A stretch of DNA of 64,000 bases, taken from DATBHW01 sp035307385. GTDB taxonomy: Bacteria > Chloroflexota > Ktedonobacteria > Ktedonobacterales > DATBGS01. The position numbers and the translations under genes are program-made. This document shows, piece after piece, positions 1 through 8,864 of this stretch. The notes under the pieces are model-generated. The model was not told the origin of the DNA. It saw only the letters and a list, made by a program, of their open reading frames with translations, and did no database searches. The stretch lies in assembly GCA_035307385.1 (NCBI GenBank), contig DATGID010000019.1:62001-126000 (forward strand), in the 5' to 3' direction. Position 1 is the first letter of the stretch; each line of letters begins with the position of its first letter.

Positions 1-152
1 AGCCCGAACTGCGCCAGGCACACGACAGCCAGGGCCGTGAGGAAGACGGCGCACACGGCGACAAAGATGCGCTGGCGCGTGCGATAGCGCTGGGAAGCGC
101 GCAGATTTATGGCCTGGCCCACCTTGCCTGGCCGCGTCGCCACAGTTCTCAT
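1..152 (-). CDS. Membrane-anchored protein, N-terminal fragment
   Basis: The first 50 codons of a gene that runs off the left edge. The frame is open from an ATG at 152. The start is preceded by a GGGGTGA-type ribosome binding site 12 bp after the stop of the upstream dehydrogenase, so the two are probably co-transcribed. A basic Arg/Lys-rich stretch (residues 1-28) is followed by a hydrophobic segment (about 29-50, IFVAVCAVFLTALAVV), which is a signal anchor or first membrane helix. No family can be assigned from this fragment. Confidence 0.6.
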   Translation of the reverse strand, partial: MRTVATRPGKVGQAINLRASQRYRTRQRIFVAVCAVFLTALAVVCLAQFG

Positions 153-164
153 CGGGCGTCACCC

Positions 165-1217
165 CTACGGCTGTTCTGGAAGGATTGCATACTTGATCCC
201 CTGATGCGAGAGTAAGCGTTCAAATGCTTCGTTCAACTGCGCCAGCGCATAGGAGCCGCTGATGAGCCGTTCCACCGCGATGCAGTGCTGGGCAATCAGG
301 CTCAGGGCAGTTGAGAAATAATATGGGGTATGATGGAAGACGCCTTTCAGCGTGATCTCATCGTAGTGCAGCGGCTGGGTCGCCAGCGAAATGCTCGTTC
401 CGGCGGCGCAGCCGCCAAAGAAATTGACCAGCCCGCCGCGCCTGACCATCTGGGCGGCAGCCTCCCACAGCGCTGGCTCGCCAACGGCTTCGATGACCAC
501 ATCCGCGCCGCCCTGTCCATCCGTCAGCGCGCGCACGGCGGCCACCTCGGCGGAAAGATCGGGAAGCTGGCGCGCATCAACGATCTCGTCGGCCCCCAGC
601 GCCCGCGCCAGGGCCAGACGCTCATCGCCGCGCCCGCACAGGATGACCCGCGCGCCTTTTAGTTTGGCGACGGCCAGCAGCAGTAATCCCAAAGGCCCGC
701 CGCCAATGATGACCACGCTGTCGCCGGGATGCATGTCGCTGGCCTCGATGCCATGCAGCGCGCAGGCCAGCGGCTCGGTGAGGGCCGCGCAGGCGAACGG
801 CAAATCGGGCGGCAGTTCCCAGAGGTTCTGTTCCACAATGCGCGCCGGAACGAGCAGATACCCCGCATACGCGCCGTTCAAGAGCAGCAAATCTTCGCAA
901 AGGCTCTGGCGGCCTCGTCGGCAGAAGAAGCAGCGATTGCAGGGCGCAGAGTTTGCCACCACCACGCGCATCCCTGGCTGGAAGTGCTGCACCTGCGCAC
1001 CCACCTCGGCAATCGTCCCCGCGACCTCGTGCCCAAAGAGGGAAGGCAGGGTCTTCATCAAGACCGGGTGCCCGCGCCGATAGGCTTTGAGGTCGGTGCC
1101 GCAGGTGGTTGCCGCCCCCACCTGGACCACCACTTCGCCGGGTCCAGGGTGAGGCACGTCGATCTCTTCGATGCGCACATCCAGCGGCGCGTAAAAACGG
1201 GCAGCAAGCATTTTCAT
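165..1217 (-). CDS. Zinc-dependent alcohol/polyol dehydrogenase (MDR superfamily)
   Basis: A cytoplasmic NAD(P)-dependent dehydrogenase of 350 residues, full length for the medium-chain family. The catalytic zinc ligands are visible as C39 (CGTD), H63-E64 (GHE) and E148 (TEPL). The structural zinc lobe is C93, C96, C99 and C107. The Rossmann nucleotide-binding loop is GGGPLG (172-177). The closest named groups are sorbitol dehydrogenase and L-threonine dehydrogenase; the substrate cannot be read from sequence. It has its own promoter (1286-1314) and an inverted repeat in the leader (1255-1280), so it is probably regulated by substrate. It is followed by the membrane-protein fragment at 1-152. 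Confidence 0.9.
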   Translation of the reverse strand: MKMLAARFYAPLDVRIEEIDVPHPGPGEVVVQVGAATTCGTDLKAYRRGHPVLMKTLPSLFGHEVAGTIAEVGAQVQHFQPGMRVVVANSAPCNRCFFCRRGRQSLCEDLLLLNGAYAGYLLVPARIVEQNLWELPPDLPFACAALTEPLACALHGIEASDMHPGDSVVIIGGGPLGLLLLAVAKLKGARVILCGRGDERLALARALGADEIVDARQLPDLSAEVAAVRALTDGQGGADVVIEAVGEPALWEAAAQMVRRGGLVNFFGGCAAGTSISLATQPLHYDEITLKGVFHHTPYYFSTALSLIAQHCIAVERLISGSYALAQLNEAFERLLSHQGIKYAILPEQP

Positions 1218-1254
1218 CGCTCGCCTCCCTTCGCCTGCTGGTGAGTGACATAGC

Positions 1255-1280
1255 CTGCATAAGTCCTGCCAGCTATGCAG
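1255..1280. promoter_or_regulatory. Inverted repeat, candidate operator for the dehydrogenase
   Basis: CTGCATA (1255-1261) and TATGCAG (1274-1280) form a perfect 7-bp inverted repeat with a 12-bp spacer. It lies just downstream of the -10 box of the dehydrogenase promoter, a normal place for a repressor site. Confidence 0.45.
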
Positions 1281-1285
1281 CCAGG

Positions 1286-1314
1286 ACTATAGCATGGAGG
1301 CGCGCAAGCGTCAA
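1286..1314 (-). promoter_or_regulatory. Sigma-70 promoter of the dehydrogenase
   Basis: On the minus strand TTGACG (1314-1309), a 17-bp spacer and TATAGT (1291-1286). Transcription would start near 1279, giving a leader of about 60 nt. Confidence 0.7.
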
Positions 1315-1358
1315 TGCGTTAGCCTAATCGGGTCAGCTCAACGATACGCAGCAAGGTC

Positions 1359-1387
1359 TCGACGCCGCAAGCGGCATATGGTACAAT
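1359..1387 (+). promoter_or_regulatory. Probable promoter of the rdgB operon
   Basis: TACAAT (1382-1387) lies 17 bp after TCGACG (1359-1364). The -10 box is good and the -35 box is weak. The rdgB ribosome binding site AAGGAG is at 1411-1416. Confidence 0.45.
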
Positions 1388-1424
1388 GTGCCCAAATCCA
1401 TCTTTCTGCTAAGGAGCGCGGGCT

Positions 1425-2036
1425 GTGTCTACTCTCCTTCTCGCAACCACAAATCCAGGCAAGTTGCGTGAATTTCGAGAGATTTTTGCGGAGCTTCCCT
1501 TTCATCTGACGACGTTGGACGAAGAGGGTATTGATATGGATGTAGAGGAAACCGGCGCGACCTTCGCCGAAAACGCCGTGCTCAAGGCGCGCGCCTATGC
1601 AGAGGCCAGCGGCTTGCTGACACTGGCCGATGATTCCGGGCTGGAGATCGACGCCCTTGGCGGAGAGCCAGGGGTGCATTCTGCGCGCTGGCCCACCTAT
1701 GATACCCCCTATCCTGAGCGCCTCACGCTGGTCCTGGAGCGTCTTGCCAACGTTCCCCCGGAACAGCGTACCGCACGTTACCGCTGTGTGATTGCCCTTG
1801 CCCAGCCCGATGGTTGGCACGAATTAGTTGAGGGCACACTGGAGGGCGTCGTTGCAGATGCCCCTCGCGGCGCAAACGGCTTCGGCTATGATCCCATCTT
1901 TTATGTGCCTGCGCTTGGTTCGACGACTGCGGAACTCTCCCCCGAAGAAAAGCATCGCATCAGCCATCGGGGCCGGGCGGCCAGGGCCGCGCGTGACGTG
2001 CTGCTGCGCTTGAATGCGGGGTCTGCTCATCGCTAA
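1425..2036 (+). CDS. rdgB: XTP/dITP diphosphatase (RdgB/HAM1 family)
   Basis: A house-cleaning pyrophosphatase that hydrolyses non-canonical purine nucleotides (XTP, dITP, ITP) to the monophosphate and keeps them out of DNA and RNA. The 203-residue length is typical. Visible family motifs are TTNPGKLREF at the N-terminus, LADDSGLEIDALGG (acidic metal site), GANGFGYDPIF and the C-terminal SHRGRA. The start is GTG at 1425 with AAGGAG eight bases upstream. The 3' end overlaps the DnaQ-like gene by 23 bp, and thiL follows, so the three form one operon. Pairing nucleotide sanitation with an exonuclease suggests a DNA-maintenance role. Confidence 0.95.
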   Translation: MSTLLLATTNPGKLREFREIFAELPFHLTTLDEEGIDMDVEETGATFAENAVLKARAYAEASGLLTLADDSGLEIDALGGEPGVHSARWPTYDTPYPERLTLVLERLANVPPEQRTARYRCVIALAQPDGWHELVEGTLEGVVADAPRGANGFGYDPIFYVPALGSTTAELSPEEKHRISHRGRAARAARDVLLRLNAGSAHR

Positions 2037-5000
2037 TACGCCTGGAGAGCCATCGGGGGTCAGCGCTGTCGGTCTGCAAAAACGAACGCCGCGCCCTGCC
2101 CCTATCCGTGTCTCCATTGATCTGGAGACCACGGGGCTGCAAGCTGAAACCGACAACATCATCGAAATCGCCGCGGTCAAGTTTCGCGGCGCTGAGGTCA
2201 TTGCTCAATTTCAGACCTTTGTTGCCACCAATCGCCCCATCCCCTATCGCGTGCAGCGCCTGACCGGCATCACAGCGGCAGACCTGCAAGATGCCCCGCA
2301 TTTCGAGGCTGTGGCCCCGTCGCTGCGTACCTTTCTTGGCAAGGCTCCGCTGGTGGGGCACAGTGTGCCCTTTGACGCTGCTTTTCTGCGGCGGCGCGGG
2401 CTGGCCCAGGAAAACCCCCTGATCGATACTTTCGAACTGGCAACCGTCTTGCTGCCCGCGCTGCCCAGCTATTCCCTGGAGCGCGTGGCCGAGGCGCTGG
2501 GCGTGCAGAGCGATGTCTTTCATCGCGCCATGGCCGATGCCGTGCTGGCGAAGGATGTCTTGCTGGCGCTGCTGGCGCGCATCGAACAACTTGAACTTTC
2601 GGTGCTTGAGGAGCTATCGCTGCTGAGCGGACGTTTAAGCTGGCCGCTGCTTTCGCTCTTTGCCGACGAGCGCCGCGCCCGCACCGCGGGACGCCTCAGC
2701 CGGGCAGGCGGGGCGTCGGTTGGCGAACAATGGGCGGCCAAGCTCGGCCTCAACCCACAAGTCTTTGCGCTGGGCATCGCGCGCGCCGGCAACGTAACCG
2801 CTCCAGAGCAGCCCCAGGCACAAGGGAGCCACGCGCCAGCGGAAGCCGCGCCCGCCGAGGGCGCTCAGCGCGAAGTGAACCCTGGTCAGCTAGCTCTCGA
2901 TGTAGCGCTGGCCGACGCCTATGCCGCGCCACAGCCTTTGCTGCTGGAGATCGAGCCAGATGCCGCGAGCCTGAAGGCATCGCTGCTCGGCGCGCTGCGC
3001 TGGGCGCAGGAGCATCAGCGCCCGCTGGTGATTGCGGCGGCCAATGCCGCAGCCTGCCGTCGTTTGCTGCAAGAGACCCTGCCCGCGCTCAGCGCCGATT
3101 TGCCGCGCAGGCCCGCTATCGAGTTTCTGGTTGAGCCGGAAAAATATCTCTGTCTGCATCGCTGGTTTGGCGGCGGACGCCTGCCGCGCAACGGCCATCT
3201 GCCCGCCGATATGACGCGCGGCCTGGCGAAGCTGACCCTCTGGTTGCATTACAGCGCCAGCGGCATCCGCGATGAGTTGGTGTTGATGCCGCAAGAGCAG
3301 GCCGCCTGGGAAATGGTGCGCGCCGGTCCGGCTTATCTCAGCGATCTGCCCGGCTGCCCCTACGCGCGCCAGAACTACTGCTTCTTCAAACGCGCGCGCG
3401 ACGCGGCGGCCAGCGCCGACGTGCTGGTGACGACGCACGCGGCGCTGCTGGCCTATCTTTCTACCGATGCGGCGGCGCTGGCAAAGACCAGTCATCTGCT
3501 GGTGCTTGACGCGCACCTCTTGGAAGAAGAGGCGCTGCGCCACGATAGCTATGATCTGAATCAGAACAGCATCGCCCGATTGCTGAATGATGTATTGGCC
3601 GAAGCTGCCGAAGATTCCCCAGGTGGGCTGTTGGTCCTGGCGACGCGCGCATTGGAGCAGATTGCCGGGCGTGGCACATTGCCAGCGGAAGCCCGCCTTA
3701 CCTGGTGGCAAGGGCCGGTCAGCGAGGCCAAACAAACGCTGGAGCGCTTCTTCAACGCGCTGGCGCTGCTGCTGACCGAACATCAGACGCAGCATCACAG
3801 CGGCGGCCCGCGTTCCTGGTCGGAGGGCGTCGAGCCATCGCTGCGGCTTCAGCCCAAGATTCGCAACCTTCCGGCCTGGAAAGGCGTTGAACAAGCCTGG
3901 GACGAGCTAGAAAAGGCGCTGCTGCCGCTGACTGCGCGCCTGGAACGATTGGTACCGCTGCTGGGCGGCTCGGTCACCGCGACGGGGGGCCACGAGCGCC
4001 CATCCAAATCGCGTAAAGTCTCGCAGCCATCCACGCTGGCCGACCTTTCGCAGCCTTCTTCTGATGCGTCGGGAGGGCTGGCAGGCGAACTGAACGGCGT
4101 CTGCTATCGCTTGCGCGAGTGGGCCGAACAAGGCAGGCAGGCGATTACCCAGCCTCGCGGCGGCATGGTCTATTGGGTCAGGCCGCCGCTGCCTCCGCCG
4201 CCGCCGCGCGCGGCCTCGGGCATCGCGCCCACGTCGCCCGCCGACTTGCCACCAGCGCTGCCCACCTTGCATGCTGCGCCCATCCTGGCCGGGTCGCTGC
4301 TTCAGCGCACCGTGTTTCGCGCTGATCGCGCGGCGGCCCTGGTATCTTCGGTCTTGACGGTGAACGGCGATTTCGACTACATGGCCGAACGTCTTGGGCT
4401 GCCTGCGGGGCGCGCCGCGGCCCTTTCCGTGGCACCCGAAAATCAGCTACAGTCACTGCTCTATCTGCCAGAGGATGTCTCCGAACCCAATACCCACCAC
4501 TATCAAAAGCACCTGGACGCGCTGCTGACACAGCTTGCTACGGCGCTGAACGGCGAAACAGTGGCGCTTTTTGCCTCGCACGCGGCCCTGCGCGCTGGCT
4601 ACGCTGGCGTGAAGGCAGCGCTGGAAGAGCGCGGCATTCTGGTGCTGGCTCAGGGCATCGATGGTTCGATTCGCCAACTCTGGCAGACGTTTCGCTCGCA
4701 GGAGCGCGTCGTGATTCTGGCCGCCGTCAACACCTGGGATACCGTCGATCTGCCGGGCGAGCGTCCGGCCTGCGTCGTCGTCACGCGGCTGCCGTTTCCG
4801 GCGCTCAGCGACCCGCCCCTGGCTGGCCGCGCCGAGGTCTATCACGATCAACTGCACCAGTTTGTCATTCCCCAGGCGACGCTGCGGCTGCGCCAGGCGC
4901 TGAACCGCCTCTCGTGGAGCGGTGCCGGAGGCGCGGGTAAGAGTGCGCGCCGCAACGCCATTGTCTTATTTGACAAACGGGTGCAGGCCAAGGATTACGG

Positions 5001-5106
5001 TTCCGTCTTTTTGAGTTCCATGCCTCATTGCACCGTGCGCCAGGGCAGCGTTTCGGTCTTGCCGGAGCAGGTGGCGGCCTGGGTTCGCGGAGAAAACCTT
5101 GACTAA
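2014..5106 (+). CDS. DnaQ-type 3'-5' exonuclease fused to a degenerate DinG-like helicase
   Basis: A 1030-residue protein. The N-terminal part (about 30-190) is a DEDDh exonuclease with all catalytic residues visible: D36 and E38 (DLETTG), D121 (GHSVPFD), H170 and D175 (HRAMADA). The rest has the DinG/XPD layout but its ATPase motifs look lost. The Walker A region (about 310-325) reads LLLEIEPDAASLKAS instead of a GxGKS loop. The DEAH box is reduced to LVLDAHL (about 497). The motif VI region reads RQALNRLSWSG (about 960) instead of QGxGRLIR. Some Fe-S-type cysteines remain (YLCLHRW, and GCPYARQNYC). It is probably a nuclease with a structural pseudo-helicase. It overlaps rdgB and thiL, so it sits mid-operon. 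Confidence 0.85.
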   Translation: MRGLLIANTPGEPSGVSAVGLQKRTPRPAPIRVSIDLETTGLQAETDNIIEIAAVKFRGAEVIAQFQTFVATNRPIPYRVQRLTGITAADLQDAPHFEAVAPSLRTFLGKAPLVGHSVPFDAAFLRRRGLAQENPLIDTFELATVLLPALPSYSLERVAEALGVQSDVFHRAMADAVLAKDVLLALLARIEQLELSVLEELSLLSGRLSWPLLSLFADERRARTAGRLSRAGGASVGEQWAAKLGLNPQVFALGIARAGNVTAPEQPQAQGSHAPAEAAPAEGAQREVNPGQLALDVALADAYAAPQPLLLEIEPDAASLKASLLGALRWAQEHQRPLVIAAANAAACRRLLQETLPALSADLPRRPAIEFLVEPEKYLCLHRWFGGGRLPRNGHLPADMTRGLAKLTLWLHYSASGIRDELVLMPQEQAAWEMVRAGPAYLSDLPGCPYARQNYCFFKRARDAAASADVLVTTHAALLAYLSTDAAALAKTSHLLVLDAHLLEEEALRHDSYDLNQNSIARLLNDVLAEAAEDSPGGLLVLATRALEQIAGRGTLPAEARLTWWQGPVSEAKQTLERFFNALALLLTEHQTQHHSGGPRSWSEGVEPSLRLQPKIRNLPAWKGVEQAWDELEKALLPLTARLERLVPLLGGSVTATGGHERPSKSRKVSQPSTLADLSQPSSDASGGLAGELNGVCYRLREWAEQGRQAITQPRGGMVYWVRPPLPPPPPRAASGIAPTSPADLPPALPTLHAAPILAGSLLQRTVFRADRAAALVSSVLTVNGDFDYMAERLGLPAGRAAALSVAPENQLQSLLYLPEDVSEPNTHHYQKHLDALLTQLATALNGETVALFASHAALRAGYAGVKAALEERGILVLAQGIDGSIRQLWQTFRSQERVVILAAVNTWDTVDLPGERPACVVVTRLPFPALSDPPLAGRAEVYHDQLHQFVIPQATLRLRQALNRLSWSGAGGAGKSARRNAIVLFDKRVQAKDYGSVFLSSMPHCTVRQGSVSVLPEQVAAWVRGENLD

Positions 5107-6145
5107 CTCCGATGCGCCAGCCCCCGAAACAATCAAAGCGCTGGGCGAGTTCGGTCTGCTTGCGCGCCTGACGGCTGGCCTGGAATCGCGCCCCGATGTG
5201 CTGACGGGCGTTGGCGATGACTGCGCTGTGCTTGACCTGGGCGGCGAACTGGTCACGCTGGCGACCTGCGATGCCTTGCTGGATGGCGAGCACTTTCTGC
5301 GCCGCGTCGCCACGCCGGAACAGATTGGCCGCCGCGCCATGGCGGTGAACCTGAGCGATATTGCCAGCATGGGCGGCTGGCCGCGCTACGCGCTCATTTC
5401 GCTGCTGCTGCCCTCTGACCTGCCCACCGCATTTATGGATGGCGTCTATCGTGGCCTGCGCGCCGAAGCCGAGCAGTACGGCGCGGTGATCGTCGGCGGC
5501 AATATCACCGGCTCCTCCATGTTTGGCATAGACATTACACTGCTCGGCCAGGCGCGTCGCGGCCAGGCGCTCTTGCGCAGCGGCGCGCATCCCGGCGACG
5601 CTTTGCTGATGACGGGCACGCTGGGCGAGGCAGCGGCTGGCCTGCATCTCCTCTTACATTCAGAGATCGACGCGCCCGCGCCCGTGGTGGCGCAGTTGGC
5701 AGCGGCCCAGCTTGTGCCTGTCCCGCGCGTGCCAGAGGGCCGCTTGCTGGCGACGCTGGGCGTGGTCACGGCCATGATGGACATCAGCGATGGCCTGGCG
5801 GCTGATCTGGGGCATCTCTGCTTGCAGAGCGGCGTCGGCGCGCTGCTGGACGAGGCGGCGTTGCCCATCCCGGAAGCCGTGCAGACCGCAGCGCAGCTTG
5901 CCGGGCAGCGTGCCCTGGATTGGGCGCTTTTTGGCGGCGAAGATTATCAACTGCTATTTACTGCGCCGCCCGCTGCCGTGCCGCATCTCGTCAAGACGCT
6001 CTGGATTGCCACCGGCACGCCCGTCAGCGTGATTGGCGAGATGCTGCCCCTTGAAGCGGGCCTTACCCTGCGTGCCCGCGACGGTTCCATCAGGCTGCTG
6101 CCTGCCCGTGGCTGGGACCATCTGCGCAGCCACATAGGCGAGTAA
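5099..6145 (+). CDS. thiL: Thiamine-monophosphate kinase
   Basis: Phosphorylates thiamine monophosphate to thiamine diphosphate with ATP, the last step of cofactor synthesis. The protein has 348 residues. Motifs: TGVGDDCAVL, the metal and ATP site near the N-terminus; NLSDIASMGG; VGGNITGSS, where many homologues have GGDT; and MMDISDGLAADL. The start is TTG at 5099, overlapping the preceding stop by 8 bp with GGAGA just upstream, which implies translational coupling. The 3' end abuts the convergent MFS gene with no gap. A TPP-dependent enzyme at the far end of the window is a potential user of the product. Confidence 0.93.
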   Translation: MTNSDAPAPETIKALGEFGLLARLTAGLESRPDVLTGVGDDCAVLDLGGELVTLATCDALLDGEHFLRRVATPEQIGRRAMAVNLSDIASMGGWPRYALISLLLPSDLPTAFMDGVYRGLRAEAEQYGAVIVGGNITGSSMFGIDITLLGQARRGQALLRSGAHPGDALLMTGTLGEAAAGLHLLLHSEIDAPAPVVAQLAAAQLVPVPRVPEGRLLATLGVVTAMMDISDGLAADLGHLCLQSGVGALLDEAALPIPEAVQTAAQLAGQRALDWALFGGEDYQLLFTAPPAAVPHLVKTLWIATGTPVSVIGEMLPLEAGLTLRARDGSIRLLPARGWDHLRSHIGE

Positions 6146-7441
6146 TCAGGGTTCCTGCTCATTGGCCTGAAGTGGCTTGCGTTTGTCCATCGCTCGCAGC
6201 GCCGGATTGACTAGCAGGCTGGCGGTGGTCAGCAGATAACACGCGCCCAACATCAGCAGCGTGGGCTGAATGCCTGCCCACTGCACCAGAAAGCCGCCCG
6301 CAAATGCGCCAACTGGCATACCCAGGTACGCGCCCGCCGTCGTGGTGCCAAAGACGCGGGCGCGCATCTCCTGGGGCACCTGTTCCTGTTCCACCGTCGA
6401 CATGATGGGGTTGAGCGGCCCAGCCGCCAGACCGCTAAGGATGTTGGTGATGATGAGGACATACAGCGGCGGAACGAGCGCCATCACCCCAAAGCGCAGG
6501 CTTATCAAGATGAAACAGACGCCAAACGTCAGACGGCGCGGCAGGCGCGGGCCAATGATGCCATAGATCAGCGTTCCCGCGAAGGCCGCTCCCCCAAACG
6601 CTGCCACCAGCACGCCCAGCACGATAGCACTGCCGAAAAACGTTCGCACGTAGTCGGGATAGACAACAGCGAAATGCGCTTCATCCAGCAGGTTGGTAAT
6701 CATCACGGTCAAGGTGAACGCCAGAATGACCGGCGTCTGGCGGATGAAGCGCAAACCCTCCCAAAGATCGGCCACATAGCGGCGTATACCTGTGCTTTCC
6801 CTTTGTGCCTCAGTAGAGCTTGAGCGCGAGGGTATCCTGGTCACGGCCAGCGCCACCAGCGCTGCGGAGAGGACGAAGGAGAGCGCGTCCAGCCAGAGCA
6901 GATTACTCGTGCCGGTGAAGGCAATCAGCACTCCGGCCAGCGGCGCGCCGATAAAGCCAGAGACGCGGCGGATGCCGTCGCTGATCGCGTTGGCGCGCTC
7001 CAGAGGCATCTGCGTACGTGCCACCAGATCAGGAATCATCGCTGACCTCGCCGTTGCGCCAGGGGCTGGGAGCAATCCGGCGAAAAAGACCAGCGCGAGC
7101 AATTGCCAGAACGCCAGCCCTACTGTCGAGTAGAGCAGCGGAATCAGGGCCACGCTCACGCCGCTGGTAAGATCGCTGACGATGCTGGTTCGTTTATAGC
7201 CCAGGCGGTCTACCAGCGCGCTGCCGAAAAACGCCGCGAGCACAGTGGGCAGCGTCGAGAAAAAGGCCGTTATCCCCGTTTCGGTGATGCTGCCTGTTGT
7301 TTGCAGCACAAACCAGGGAATCGCCAGGATCATCAGATAATCACCAATGTACGAGATGATGTTCGCGCCAAAGAGTGCAAATAGCGGTCTGTTTTCCCGT
7401 TGCGCTGTTTGTGTGGCCTGGCCTGTCAAGCTCTGTGTCAT
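6146..7441 (-). CDS. MFS transporter, drug-efflux type
   Basis: A 12-helix major facilitator permease of 431 residues from the ATG at 7441. This start is favoured over an upstream one because a GGGAG ribosome binding site precedes it and the conserved first helix (ANIISYIGDYLMILAIPWFVL) follows soon after. GSALVDRLGYKRTSIVSDLTSG is the usual loop 2-3 motif region of this family. It is likely an exporter of hydrophobic compounds, but the substrate is unknown. Its leader contains TTCATTATGAA, identical to the core of the MarR operator at 50392-50415, so MarR control is possible. The upstream region is unusually AT-rich. Confidence 0.88.
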   Translation of the reverse strand: MTQSLTGQATQTAQRENRPLFALFGANIISYIGDYLMILAIPWFVLQTTGSITETGITAFFSTLPTVLAAFFGSALVDRLGYKRTSIVSDLTSGVSVALIPLLYSTVGLAFWQLLALVFFAGLLPAPGATARSAMIPDLVARTQMPLERANAISDGIRRVSGFIGAPLAGVLIAFTGTSNLLWLDALSFVLSAALVALAVTRIPSRSSSTEAQRESTGIRRYVADLWEGLRFIRQTPVILAFTLTVMITNLLDEAHFAVVYPDYVRTFFGSAIVLGVLVAAFGGAAFAGTLIYGIIGPRLPRRLTFGVCFILISLRFGVMALVPPLYVLIITNILSGLAAGPLNPIMSTVEQEQVPQEMRARVFGTTTAGAYLGMPVGAFAGGFLVQWAGIQPTLLMLGACYLLTTASLLVNPALRAMDKRKPLQANEQEP

Positions 7442-7680
7442 GCTCTGCCTCGCTCCCTCGCAGCACTTCATAATGAACGTGTTACAGAAATAAATATACT
7501 TATCAATATATAACATATACTACTTAATAAAATCAATACAAAACATCATAATATACAAAATCACTATTTTGAAAGAACAAACTCTGCTGGCACTGATCTT
7601 GCTAACAGCGTATCAGTTACGCCATCGGGTCGCCTGCTTCTTTCTCTGGTTGTGGGCGTCCGTTTCAAGGGGGGATGTGT
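7442..7680. promoter_or_regulatory. AT-rich divergent regulatory region between the MFS and PhoU genes
   Basis: About 239 bp without a gene. Positions 7480-7570 are strikingly AT-rich compared with the flanks. On the minus strand TTGATT, a 17-bp spacer and TTATAT can serve the MFS gene. The 6-mer ATATAC occurs three times. The MarR-like core TTCATAATGAA lies at 7467-7477, between this block and the MFS start. The plus-strand promoter for the PhoU gene is not clear. Confidence 0.45.
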
Positions 7681-8406
7681 ATGCTTCAGCGGAAAGGGTC
7701 GCAGTGGCTGTTTCAGGTGGAGCTTCGCCAATTGACGGAGGAGTTGACCGAAATGGCGCTGGTGGCTGAAGAACTCTTTAGCGCCAGCGCGCGCGCCCTG
7801 GTGGGGCGTGATCGCTTTCTGGCGCGGCAGGTGGCCGAAGGCGCGGGGGTGGTCCCTTTTGAGGATGAAGCAGGCGAAAACGTCCACGCGCGCACGTTGG
7901 AACTGCTGCAAGAGTGGGTGAGCTTTGAGGGCCACGTGCGCAGCCTGTTGATGATTCAGCAGTCAGCCACGGAATTGGAGCGCATCGGCGACCACGCGCG
8001 GCGCATTGCCACCCATGCTCTGGCACTGACCATCGGGACCGAGCCGCACCTGCCCTCGCTGGGCCGCGACATCGGCAGCGATCTGCTGGCGCTCATCCGC
8101 GCTCTTGCTGCTCAGCTTCGTGGCTGCGCCGAGATGTTGGCAGCCCCCGAAACGGAGCGCGCGCAGCAGCTTGCGGCGGCTGACGCCGAGATTGATCGCA
8201 TCTATCTGCGTCTGGTGGCCGCGCTTCAGGAAGCTATGTCGCAGACCCCCGAATGGGCGCTGCTGCTGACGCGCCTGCTCTTCGCGGTCCACGAGATGGA
8301 ATGTATCGGCAACCGCGTGGGCAATATCTGTGAAAATATCAGCTATATGCTGGCCTATTGGGAGCCAGCAGATACATCGAACGGCGGCTCGCGGGCGGCA
8401 ATCTGA
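7681..8406 (+). CDS. PhoU-domain protein
   Basis: An all-helical cytoplasmic protein (241 residues) with two PhoU repeats. Each repeat carries the metal-binding signature: ELERIGDHARRIA in the first and HEMECIGNRVGNICENI in the second. PhoU proteins restrain phosphate uptake through PstSCAB and the PhoR kinase. No pst or pho genes are near, so it may act with a distant partner or another transporter. The ATG at 7681 is preferred over the one at 7675 because the purine run 7667-7674 then has correct spacing. The last 52 bp overlap the convergent DUF402 gene. Confidence 0.85.
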   Translation: MLQRKGSQWLFQVELRQLTEELTEMALVAEELFSASARALVGRDRFLARQVAEGAGVVPFEDEAGENVHARTLELLQEWVSFEGHVRSLLMIQQSATELERIGDHARRIATHALALTIGTEPHLPSLGRDIGSDLLALIRALAAQLRGCAEMLAAPETERAQQLAAADAEIDRIYLRLVAALQEAMSQTPEWALLLTRLLFAVHEMECIGNRVGNICENISYMLAYWEPADTSNGGSRAAI

Positions 8407-8831
8407 GCCAGCAGCACGTCCAGCGCCTTGCGCGCCTCCTCGCGCGTGGGCGCATCCAGCGTGTGATCAGCGGCAAACTCGTCTTCATCCAGCACCTGCC
8501 AGGTTCCGTCAGGGTTCACCCAGACATCCAGAATCAGGTCTTCGGCGGCCACCACGTCGTCGCTGATGGTGGCCGGGCGGGCTACGTTGCAATACCAGCC
8601 CTTGAGCGCGCCGCTGCCTGCGCGAATGACAAAGATATTGTGCCAGCGGTCTGTATAAAAGTATTCGGTGAAGCGATCACCCGTTTCAAACACGACGTAG
8701 CCCAGATCGCGCGGCGGCCAGGTCCACATGGCGTCTAAAACAATGCCATTGGGCAGGCGCTCGGCCAGTTCAGCCTTGTAGCTGAGCACGGCCTTCCCCA
8801 GGCTATTTAACTTGTCAATCCGTATGCTCAT
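8355..8831 (-). CDS. DUF402-family protein
   Basis: A 158-residue protein of the DUF402 group, whose studied members include nucleoside di/triphosphate phosphatases and the FomD hydrolase. Seen here: the beta-rich core with DLGYVVFETGDRFTEYFYTDRWHNIFVI, GWYCNVARPATI and a late acidic stretch DLILDVWVNPDG that fits the metal-binding face of the family. It is the last gene of a minus-strand set with the zinc-ribbon protein (gap 33 bp) and the acyl-CoA ligase. Its 3' end overlaps the PhoU gene by 52 bp on the opposite strand. The exact substrate is unknown. Confidence 0.8.
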   Translation of the reverse strand: MSIRIDKLNSLGKAVLSYKAELAERLPNGIVLDAMWTWPPRDLGYVVFETGDRFTEYFYTDRWHNIFVIRAGSGALKGWYCNVARPATISDDVVAAEDLILDVWVNPDGTWQVLDEDEFAADHTLDAPTREEARKALDVLLAQIAAREPPFDVSAGSQ

Positions 8832-8864
8832 AAGCTATGTAATCTGCAACCAGGCCGCACTCCT

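Noticed and set aside
330..1244. Plus-strand reading frames opposite the zinc dehydrogenase
   Set aside because: Low-complexity translations without family motifs, antisense to a complete, well-conserved gene.
7480..7570. Replication origin or insertion scar in the AT-rich gap
   Set aside because: No DnaA boxes, inverted ends or target duplication; the length and position suit a divergent promoter region.
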